Position numbers and translations under genes: made by a program. The notes below the pieces were generated by a model. The model did no database searches and had not been told where the DNA came from. It saw only the letters and a program-made list of their open reading frames with translations. 60,612 nucleotides of DNA. Source: Lojkania enalia (Eukaryota > Ascomycota > Dothideomycetes > Pleosporales). Of this stretch, positions 52,501-60,612 are shown in pieces. The stretch spans positions 23,480 to 84,091 of the forward strand of contig ML986783.1 of assembly GCA_010094045.1 (NCBI GenBank), in the 5' to 3' direction. Numbering within the stretch: the first letter of the stretch is position 1; every line of letters begins with the position of its first letter.

Positions 52501-54420
52501 CTACTAGGACTCTAGTATACACCGATTATTACTTACTTAAATATTTTATAACTACGAAGGTACTTAATACTCGTTAAGTTTATTAGACTAAGGAATTAGC
52601 TTAATATTAGTTCCGAATTAAGTATACCCTAGATAAGAATAACGCTAGAGTAGATATCCTTAGTCGTCGCGAATAAGATGTAGAAAACTTAAAAGCGGTT
52701 TAAACTAACAACCGGTTAAGAGTCCTACTTAGACCGTATTAACTTCACCCCCAAATTAATACTAAATTAGCCCAGTCCTATATTACTTAAATAACAACTT
52801 AGGCGGCTATACTAAATATTATTAAAGGCTAGGAGTAGGTTATATTACTAGACTCTCTAGAGTTGATCGATGTATTATTATAGAAAAACCGAGCCTCCTT
52901 CACGCAGGAATGTATACTTCTATCCTACAAGTATTAGATAGAAAATAGACTACTCCTCTATGATAATCGTTTATATATTCTATTAGATTCAGGCTTTTAC
53001 ACACGACTTATATAAGAGGCTTATAATTAAGTATCCTCCGTATACCTAAGCGCTACTAAAACCTATTAGTTACTATTCTAGAAGTACTACTAGAAGGGTA
53101 TAGAAGCTACTTGTAAACGATATATATAGAATTACATCCTATACTGTAAAGCTTATCTAATATAAACCCGAACCCTAGGTTTTATCTACCTACTTCCTAT
53201 ACTAAATTAACTAATATAGTACCTGTATATTAACTTTAAGAATTTTCCTATAGATAAGTCCGGATATAATTAGATTATAGTGGTAATCGATCGCCTATCT
53301 AAACAAGCTGTATCTATTCTCTACTATCGTATAATTAACGTAAGGGGAATAGCTGAATTGTTTATTTAATAGGTGTACCGCTTTAGCTATATACCCGAAA
53401 CTATTATTTTAGACTAAAGACCTCAGTTTATATCTAGTTTCTAGTCTAAATTCTGCTATATCTTAGGCGTAAAGATTAAACTATCTACTGCCTATTATAA
53501 AGAGATTAACGGATAGATAGAGATTATAAATAAGTATATCGATCAGAGACTGCGTTCTTTCGTATCCTTCTACTAAGATAATTAGAGTTCTCTATTACCT
53601 ATAATCGACCGAGTATAAGCGACTCTACTCTATATAACTATCGGAATGTCCCTATATCAGATCCTATATAGATCCGAGCCCTATTAGAGTTGGAATTGGA
53701 AATATTCCGTTAACTCTATTACCGCAACAGATAAATTAAATTGTAAGAACGCTTTAGCTCTAGTAACTTATATATATACAGTCTAGGAAACCGTAAAGGC
53801 TAATATTAAGAAGGCTTAGAATCGCATACAATCCGTTATTAACTATTACTAGTAACTAATTAATTAGTAGATTAGTAATATAGTCTATTTAAATACTAAG
53901 AACCTTACGGTCTAGAGACCGAGTCGAAAGCTATCCGATTAATAGGAGGGCCTCTTTAAAGTACTAGAGTAGGTTAGAAACTCGTACCGCTTATAGCTAC
54001 CCCTAGGGTTGAGTATATATAATGTCTTCGCACTAAACCTGCTGTATAAGAACCCCTAGGACCCTCTATCTAGATAAGAAGCTCCGAAACCACCTACTAT
54101 CGCTATTAATAGGGTAGAAGAGTGGGAGGTTGAGGAAATACTAGCTAGTAAGTTGTATCGCAAAACCCTTAAATACTGTATAAAATAGGTAGGATATAAT
54201 TCTAACCCGATCTAGTATAAAGCTTTAAACTTTATAGGTTCGCCTTATAAGCTAAAAGCTTTTTATAATAAGTATCCGAATCGCCTAGAACCCCTAAAAG
54301 CCCTAACTAAATAGATTAAGGTATACGAGGATAGTATAGAGAATATAGATTACCTAGTAGATAATAGCGTATAAGAGTTAAGTAGTGGATTTTTTAAAAA
54401 ACTAAAGTATAGGCCCGAAA
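49560..54420 (+). pseudogene. Gag-pol-chromodomain polyprotein remnant of gypsy M1
   Basis: Gag spans about 49560-50450, with a knuckle remnant YYNYSKLEYFINKC near 50262-50303 (Cys and His partly Tyr). Protease follows, with ALINTSA (ALIDTGA in relatives) near 50550. Reverse transcriptase is readable from about 51440: NSDLYICVDYYKLN near 51550-51590, TKFNIRAAFNKIRIDP near 51675-51725, and intact YLDDILIYF at about 51868-51895. Integrase includes VIDRLSKQAVSI near 53285-53320 and ILD-RPQF near 53405-53430. The chromodomain, VEEWEVEEILASKLYRK then VGYNSNP and NFIGSP, is at about 54115-54245. Stops are RIP-type; the product is dead. Confidence 0.87.
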
Positions 54421-54915
54421 TTACTCCTCTATAGAATCTGGAGGGTCTGATAGTAGGCTGTCGGATACCTCCCCAGTCCTCTCCTCTTCTACCCTTCTTC
54501 CCCTTCCTTCCCTCTAGACTCCCCTTAAACCTTCTCTACCTCGTTTTTAGCCGCCTGAGAGCGCTACGATATTAGCTTAAAGGCTAGATACTAGAGCCTT
54601 TAAGGCCGAAACCTGATAGAGTAACTTAGTACCCTAGTAGAACGAAGCTACCTAGATACTAGCCGTAAGAAGACTATCTTTCTAACTCCTTACAACCTGG
54701 GCTATAAGCGCTAGGCTATAAGCGGACTCTAAAATAGTCTTAAAGGCTACCTTTTTATCCTCTTTATCCTCTATGTATTAGGTTACTACTTATAGTTTGA
54801 GATAGCCTTAGAGGACTAGAAACTCCTCCTTATAGTAGAAGGGGATCTATAAGTGCGTTAGTAGTAAGTACCCTACTAGTATTAGATGCGATTTATATAG
54901 GGTTGCACTTTTCAT
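54421..54915 (-). pseudogene. Possible antisense ORF between pol and 3' LTR of gypsy M1 (164 codons)
   Basis: On the complement a frame starts at an ATG (54915-54913) and ends at TAA (54423-54421), with about ten internal stops, all TAG or TAA as RIP would make. Readable parts include KVAFKTILESAYSLALIAQV, SALKALVSSL, a basic KRGREGLRGV and REGRGRRVEERTGEVSDSLL, and a DSIEE end. It has no relative I recognise. One of the forward frames over the same stretch also looks partly protein-like (SGGSDSRLSDTSPVLSS) but has more stops, including TGA. Which strand is coding is therefore uncertain. Confidence 0.35.
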
Positions 54916-55482
54916 TTTACGAGGTGTAATACTCGCATTTTTTTAATCTTAGGGACTAAAAGGAAAATATTATACGCTGCCTGTAGGCGAGTGCGCACGT
55001 AGCTTAAAGGTAGATAATTTAGAAGGCTTTTAAAAAGGCTTTAGGAGGCGGGCAGAGTAGTATATTAATTAATTTTTTTTTTCTATAAGGCGTTAGCGAT
55101 ACTTTAATAATTAATAGTTCTAGAGACGCGCAACAATACGTATAGAGTAGAAGTTATTATTTAGTTAAGGAAGCTTAGTTAATAGTAACCTGGTAATATA
55201 CTAAGGCTAGTAAACACTTGTTACTATACGCGACAAAATTGTAATATTAATAAACTGTTATAATAGCGGTTACTAGCTGATATATAGGTTAATTACACTT
55301 ACCGCGAAAACCTTACTTAATATTACGTTAATAAACGCATCTCTATAGGCAACCGTATATATTAGCCCTTACCGGTAAATATCTTGAAGAAATTTCTTTA
55401 TACTGGAACCCATCCGTAACAGCCCCAATTCCCTCCTAAACTAGTATAGATAGGGACTATCAGTTTACGAGGAGGGGGGTAG

Positions 55483-55741
55483 TATAATAATACAAAGAAA
55501 TCGTTCTACGAAAAGCTTTATCTTTTTACTTATCTTATCCTACCCCCGGTTCTACCCCTTTTCCCATCTATATATAGTTATACACTCCCTTATAAGTAGC
55601 TTAGTAGTTTTTCTATATCCTTTCGTACAAGGCCTATAAGTATTAATAGAATTCTCAGGTCCCTAATCCCTATACACTTCTATATGCCTCTAAGTAGATT
55701 CGTACCGTATTTAGACCTATTATCTTGCCTACGCTATTATA
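55483..55741 (+). repeat. 3' LTR of gypsy M1
   Basis: The 259-bp partner of 48585-48843, somewhat more mutated. The first bases are TATAATAATA (from TGTAACGATG). TATAT and then the rest of pogo A2 follow. Confidence 0.93.
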
Positions 55742-55869
55742 TATATAAGTAAATAGTCTACTCTATTACTAAAACGCGATACCTAAGCTTTTAATAATAA
55801 TATAATAATAAAATAATAAGAATATAGCTGAAAACGAGAATTAAGTAAACTTAGCCCTCTTAGCTACTA

Positions 55870-57452
55870 AAAAAGGCTAAATAAATAGTAAAAGACGTAC
55901 TACTTTAATATTTAATATAATTTAAACAACCGTACGCTAATAATACGCTGGAATCCGCTTACAGTATAATTATAAGCCTAACTTAAAGAGACTAATAAAA
56001 CCTAAAGAGGAGGTTATTATCTAATATATATTTAACCTGGATTTACGAGAATTTACGCCTACCTTAGCCGCTATATAAAATATAGCTAATAGCTTACTTA
56101 CTAAGCACGGTATAGGCTAGATTAGTATATATTAGCCTAGGAACTTTATTAGATATACTCCTAAGCTTAAGATATACCTAAATCAGCCTTATAATCGCTA
56201 GAAAGCTCTATATAAAAATCTTAAAGTAATTAAAGACTAGTTTAAACTTATATAGCGTACTAAAGAGAAGTATAGTATTATAGATAAAGATATATACAAC
56301 TTTAACGAATCTAGCTTTCGAATAGGCGTTATCTTATTATAACTAGTTGTTATAGGTATAGAAAGATATAATTAACTAAAGGCAATTTAATTAGGTAATT
56401 ATAAATGGATTTTAGTAATTTAGAGGATTAATACTACTAGCTGGACGCTCCTACCCTTTATTATTATTACTAGCTACTACTATCTCTCTACCTAATACAA
56501 AGGCGACAATATATCTAAGAACTAGGCTATTACAGTTAGTAAGAACGGCTGGATAACAAATAAACTCAGTATTAAGTAGTTAAAGTACTTTTATAGGTAT
56601 ATAAGGGATCGTATAATAGGCGCGCGTCGACTACTAATCTTTAATAGTTATAACAGCTATAACTCGCTTAATTTCTAGAAACTCTACGAGGAATAGGGCA
56701 TTATTCTACTCTATATACCAGCTTATTTATTATACCTATTACAGCTACTAGATATAGGCTACTTTTTACTATTAAAGCGTATATATAGAAATTAGATCTT
56801 AGTTTTAGCATGCAATTATATCAACTATATTATAAAACTTAAGTTCTTTCTAGCCTTTAAAGCTACTTTTGATATATTAATTATAAAGGATAATATCTAT
56901 ATAAGCTTTTAAGGAGCTGGTCTAATCCTATTTAATCTAGAAGTAGTACTTTTAAAACTTAATATAAAGCTTTATACGCTAATACCGCTAGTATAAGATA
57001 ATACTCTATAAGAAGTAAAAACACCAAGTAACACGCGCGAGCTAAAAGCTTAATTAATATTAATTCGTAATTGGATTTAAAGGGATATAAGTTCTTCGCT
57101 AGCTTCTATTATTAAGAAGCTAAATCAGCTTAAAAAAGGCTCTATAAAAGCGATATATTAGATCGGGTTAATATATAATAAAATCGTCAGCCTTCGAGAA
57201 GCGAATAAAGTAGCAACAAAACGGAAAAAGCGGAAAAAAAGGCAGATTTAAGCGCAAGGGACCCTAATAAAAATATAAGGAGAGATGATTATTGCTGAAA
57301 AGAATAATAAAGAGGAAACTCGGGCTATAATACGCTAATTTGGGGTGCGATTAGGTATAAGCGGACAGTATAAAGCGCGCTGTAGCCGCTGCGGTAAGAC
57401 TGGGCATAATTCTCGTACATGCTAGAAGGATGTAGAGGTTTCTATAGAATAA
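55870..57452 (+). pseudogene. Fot1/pogo transposase of A2
   Basis: This is the best preserved of the three A copies. DIYNFNESSFRIGVI at about 56290-56335 holds the first catalytic Asp region (now Asn). LLIFNSYNSYNS near 56630-56665 is the D-G-H-x-S-H-like box. LLQLLDIGYFLLLKR near 56740-56785 is the third acidic region with Asp intact. A Lys/Arg-rich tail (KRKKRKKR) near 57215-57240 precedes an intact zinc knuckle, CSRCGKTGHNSRTC, at about 57380-57422. Stops are RIP-type, and the first catalytic residue is lost. The exact start cannot be set. Confidence 0.83.
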
Positions 57453-57574
57453 TCGCGTAAGTTGTAAATTGCTATTATATTATTTAGTTGTTGAGCTATA
57501 TGTATATAAAGGTTGAAAAAGTTGATAGGGTGGACCGCTCGCTTATATAGGCCGCTCGCTTGTAAGGTACGTCA

Positions 57575-57700
57575 TAAAAACTTATATAATATAGATATCT
57601 CTATTCTTTATATAATATTTTAATATTTATATATAGTATATAATAATAGAGTTAACTATTTAAAGTACGATTAACTAACTATATATAAACGTTTATAATA
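57575..57700 (+). repeat. 3' LTR of gypsy K, second part
   Basis: It matches the last 126 bases of 33953-34255. The dinucleotide before it (57573-57574) is CA, where the TA target duplication of A2 is expected. TTCTA follows. Confidence 0.9.
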
Positions 57701-58022
57701 TTCTAGTAGTATATAAATCCTACTATAATAGTAGTAGACCTATCTATATTAATAATATTATTTAAACTATAGCTTATAAACTATAATAAAAATACGATAT
57801 TATCAGCTTACTTTACTACCATTTAGTAGAAGTTATATTAATAGAAGTATAAATAATATAAGCGCTAGAATATTAAGTTTAAGTATTAGAAGAAAGCTCT
57901 TACTAAATTTAACTCTAAGATTAGTAAGATATTAGCTATAAAATATTTTTATCTAATTAAAAATAAGAATATACTATATAATTAATTAATAATATTTAAA
58001 AAGTATTTTATACTATTTAATA

Positions 58023-59876
58023 ATATATTTTATTAGCGAGCGGCCTATATAAATAATTAGTCTACTCTATTAACTTTTTTAACCTTTATATATATATAGT
58101 TTAACAACTAAATAATATAATAGCAATTTATAACTTATATAATTATTCTATAGAAACTTCTATATCTTTCTAATATATATAAAAATTATATCTAGTTTTA
58201 CTCTAGTAGCTATATTATACTTTATACTATCTACTTATACTTAATTACATTCTAAATTAGTATATTATAGCCCGAGTTTCCTCCTTATTATCCTTTTTAG
58301 CAATAATTATCTCTTCTTATATTTTTATTAGGGTCTCTTATACTTAAATCCACCTTTTTTTCTATTATTTCTATTTTATTACTACTTTATTTACTTCTCG
58401 AAGGCTGACGATTTTATTATATATTAACCCGATCTAATATATTACTTTTATAAAGTCTTTTTTAAGTTAATTTAACTTTTTAATAATAGAACCTAGTAAA
58501 AAGTTTATATCCCTTTAAATCTAATTATAAATTAATATTAATTAAGCTTTTAACTCGCGCGTATTACTTAGTATTTTTACTTTCTATAGAGTATTATTTT
58601 ATACTAGTAGTATTAGTATATAAAGCTTTATATTAAGCTTTAAAAGTACTACTTCTAGATTAAATAGGACTAAACTAGCTTCTTAAAAGCTTATATAGAT
58701 ATTATCCTTTATAATTAATATATTAAAAGTAGTTTTAAAAATTAGAAAGAACTTAAGTTTTATAATATAGTTAATATAATTATATACTAAGACTAAGATC
58801 TAATTTCTATATATATACTTTAATAGTAAAAAGTAGCTTATATTTAGTAGCTATAATAGGTATAATAAATAAGTTAGTATATAGAGTAGAATAATACTCT
58901 ATTCCTTATAGAGTTTCTAGAAATTAAGCGAGTTATAGCTATTATAGCTATTAAAGATTAGTAGTCAACACGCGCCTACTATACAATCTTTTATATACCT
59001 ATAAAAGTACTTTAACTATTTAATATCGAGTTTATTTATTATCCAGCCGTTCTTACTAACTATAATAGTCTAGTTCTTAGGTATATTATCGCTTTTATAC
59101 TAGGTAGAGAGATAGTAGTAGCTAGTAATAATAATAAAGGGTAGGAGTATTTAGCTAGTAGTATTAATCCCCTAAATTACTAAAATCTATTTATAATTAT
59201 CTAATTAAATTACCTTTAGTTAATTATATCTCTCTATACCTATAATAACTAGTTATAATAAAATAATATCTATTTAAAAGCTAGATTTATTAAAGTTATA
59301 TATATTCTTATCTATAATATTATACTTCTTCTTAATATACTATATAAGCTTAAACTAGTCTTTAATTATTTTAGAATCTTTATATAGAGCTTTCTAGTAA
59401 TTATAAAACTAATTTAGGCGTATCTTAAGCTTAGAAGTATATCTAATAAAGTTCTTAGGCTAATATATACTAATCTAACTTATATTATACTTAGTAGGTA
59501 AACTATTAGCTATATTTTATATAGTAGTTAAAGTAGGTATAAATCCTCGCGAATCTAGGTTAGGTATATATTAAATAATAACCTCCTTTTTAAGTTTTAT
59601 TAGTCTCTTTAAGTTAGGCTTATAATTATACTATAAGTAGATTATAGTATATTATTAGTATACAGTTGTTTAAATTATATTAAATATTAAAATAATATAT
59701 TTTTTACTATTTATTTAGCCTCTTTTAGTAGCTAAGAGGACTAAGTTTACTTAATTCTCGTTTTAGGCTATATTCTTATTATTTTATTATTATATTATTA
59801 TTAAAAGCTTAAGTGTCGCGTTTTAATAATAGAATAGACTACTTATTTATATAGGCCGCTTACTTATAAGGTATAT
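58023..59876 (-). mobile_element. Pogo/Fot1-type transposon A3 (1854 bp, uninterrupted)
   Basis: It matches A1 over its whole length in the same orientation and A2 in reverse. The left terminus is degraded (ATATATTTTATTAGCGAGCGG) with TA at 58021-58022. The right terminus is TAAGGTATAT ending at 59876. The length of 1854 bp equals the net length of A1 and A2, and it shows the empty sites used by gypsy C and M1. It is heavily mutated, with transposase broken throughout. Inserted in repeat L. Confidence 0.9.
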
Positions 59877-60270
59877 AATAATATATTAACACAATCTTAT
59901 TATATACTATAAAATACTTTAGATACTATTATAAGGTAGAAAAGATAAAGAGTAGTTATAATTTTAGATAGAAGTTATAAATATATATATTACTATAAAT
60001 ATACTAGAAATAATAGATTTTAGAGTATAAGAAAACTTTCTTATTATTTATAGAATAATTATTCTAGAATATAGTATATTAGAACTATATTCTCTTATTA
60101 ATTTAGAGGAAGCTAGTATAGTAATACTATTAGTAGAGGACTATATTAGTAAGTTTATATTATAGTATCCTTACGTTCCCCCTAACACCTATATATAGCG
60201 CGCTCGCTTTAGCGCACGTATCTTCTTCTTCTCCTTTATCTTCCTATTTACCTCGCGTTTAGCTTGTTCC

Positions 60271-60612
60271 TGTAACGATGCAAAGAAATCGTTCCACGAA
60301 AAGCTTCATATACAACCTTATCCCAAAGCTTTTCGCTTATCTTATCCTACCCCCGGTTCTACCCCTTTTCCCTTCCGTATATAGTTGCACACTCCCTCAT
60401 AAGTAGCTTGGTAGTTCTTCTATATCCTTTCGTACAAGGCCTATAGGTGTCAATGGAATTCCTAGGTCCCTGAACCCCCACGCACTCCCATATGCCTCTG
60501 AGTGGATTCGTGCCGCATTCGGACCCATTGTCTTGCCTGCGCCGTTACATTATATAGAAGAACTCAATACTGCCGGTGACGGCCTCTTTAATAATATCGC
60601 ATCGATTGTTTA
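60271..60612 (+). mobile_element. Ty3/gypsy M2, 5' LTR and leader (right part outside window)
   Basis: The LTR at 60271-60549 (279 bp) begins TGTAACGATG and ends GCCGTTACA, with perfect TGTAAC/GTTACA ends. It is the least mutated member: many CA and TG remain, for example in the last 100 bases. It differs from the M1 LTRs by an extra segment of about 20 bp near 60309-60329. Bases 60550-60612 match the leader of M1 after 48843, so the element continues right on the + strand. Whether it is intact cannot be seen. Confidence 0.9.

Larger units (their letters stand above)
48585..55741 (+). mobile_element. Ty3/gypsy chromovirus M1 (7157 bp, complete ends)
   Basis: Two 259-bp LTRs (48585-48843, 55483-55741) have TGTAAC...GTTACA-type inverted ends, mutated to TATAAC and ATTATA. 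A TATAT duplication lies on both sides (48580-48584, 55742-55746). The polypurine tract GAGGAGGGGGG is at 55469-55479. RIP is moderate: many peptides are readable and CG is common. A leader of about 0.7 kb separates the 5' LTR from gag and contains a hairpin at 49255-49295. About 1 kb lies between pol and the polypurine tract. It is inserted in the terminal repeat of pogo A2. Confidence 0.94.
48557..57572 (+). mobile_element. Pogo/Fot1-type transposon A2 (1854 bp net), split by gypsy M1 inside its terminal repeat
   Basis: The left terminus (48557-48584) begins ACGTATCTTATAAGTAAGC and continues at 55747 after gypsy M1, so M1 sits inside the terminal repeat. The right terminus is 57518-57572, ending GGTACGT. 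Joined, the left end matches the complement of the right end base for base apart from RIP changes. Net length is 1854 bp. The right end still shows two AAGCGAGCGG units. It is inserted in the 3' LTR of gypsy K. Confidence 0.92.
33953..57700 (+). mobile_element. Ty3/gypsy chromovirus K (about 5.9 kb net), carrying F2, G2 and A2
   Basis: The left LTR is 33953-34255 (303 bp). The right LTR is split by pogo A2 into 48380-48556 and 57575-57700, which also sum to 303 bp. The target duplication TTCTA is perfect (33948-33952 and 57701-57705). A polypurine tract (GAGGGGGG) lies at about 48369-48376, just before the right LTR. Internal parts belonging to K are 34256-34414, 36265-37792 and 44773-48379. 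Net of nested elements the length is about 5.9 kb. It is heavily RIP-mutated. Confidence 0.9.
33401..60270. mobile_element. Unidentified RIP-degraded repeat L, host of K and A3 (fragments)
   Basis: Three fragments (33401-33947, 57706-58022 and 59877-60270) become contiguous when gypsy K and pogo A3 are removed; TTCTA at 33948-33952 and 57701-57705 is the target duplication of K. All are extremely AT-rich with almost no CA or TG, except the last 100 bases, which hold GCGCGCTCG and C-rich stretches. No family can be named from the translations: a gag-like or unknown coding stretch is possible around 57800-57950. It may be a retrotransposon whose LTR is 33218-33400. Confidence 0.45.

Noticed and set aside
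54430..54900. Forward-strand extension of pol as the sole coding frame in M1
   Set aside because: This is not excluded, but it needs more stops, including TGA, which RIP at CpA does not readily make. The antisense reading was preferred with low confidence.
1..60612. tRNA, rRNA or other RNA genes
   Set aside because: No cloverleaf with conserved T-loop and no rRNA motif was recognised by eye on either strand. A covariance-model scan would be needed to exclude them.

Overview
This window is eukaryotic: a repeat-rich compartment of a filamentous ascomycete (Pezizomycotina). Three things support this: the element types (Fot1/pogo-type DNA transposons, Ty3/gypsy chromoviruses, Ty1/copia), short GT-AG introns in the only intact genes, and very heavy repeat-induced point mutation (RIP). 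In the repeats nearly every CA and TG has become TA, while CG is largely kept. Outside one 3.3-kb island no long reading frame survives, but transposase and pol proteins can still be read through TAG/TAA stops of the kind RIP makes from CAG, CAA and TGG.

Left block (1-29965). A minus-strand Ty1/copia element (E', right-end LTR at 29806-29965) is split by four insertions. These are pogo J (to 896), pogo A1 (989-20487), pogo G1 (22809-27667) and pogo I (27850-29700). A1 carries gypsy C (1947-19586), which carries gypsy B (4634-10137) and copia D (12994-18291). G1 carries a shortened pogo F1 (23206-24351) and pogo H (25458-27294).

Island (29966 to about 33217). This part is unmutated and holds two convergent intron-containing genes. 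One is a 156-residue protein (31007-31540, +) with a pattern resembling LRAT/NlpC-type permuted papain folds. The other is an APH/choline-kinase-like phosphotransferase (31826-32894, -). A candidate LTR at 33218-33400 marks where mutation begins again.

Right block (33401-60612). An unidentified repeat (L) is split by gypsy K (33953-57700) and pogo A3 (58023-59876). K carries pogo F2 (34417-36262), pogo G2 (37795-44770, itself carrying copia E, 38207-43315) and pogo A2 (48557-57572, itself carrying gypsy M1, 48585-55741). A less mutated 5' LTR of a second M-type gypsy (M2) starts at 60271 and runs off the window.

Most boundaries are set by target duplications (TA for pogo; CTTAT, GTAGC, TTCTA, GTTTT and TATAT for the LTR elements), by paired LTRs of equal length, and by comparison with undisturbed copies. 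After subtracting nested insertions, the three A copies are all 1854 bp. The most unusual coding signals are two possible antisense reading frames, each lying between pol and the 3' LTR of a gypsy element (C and M1), and the possible permuted cysteine-enzyme pattern in the island gene.
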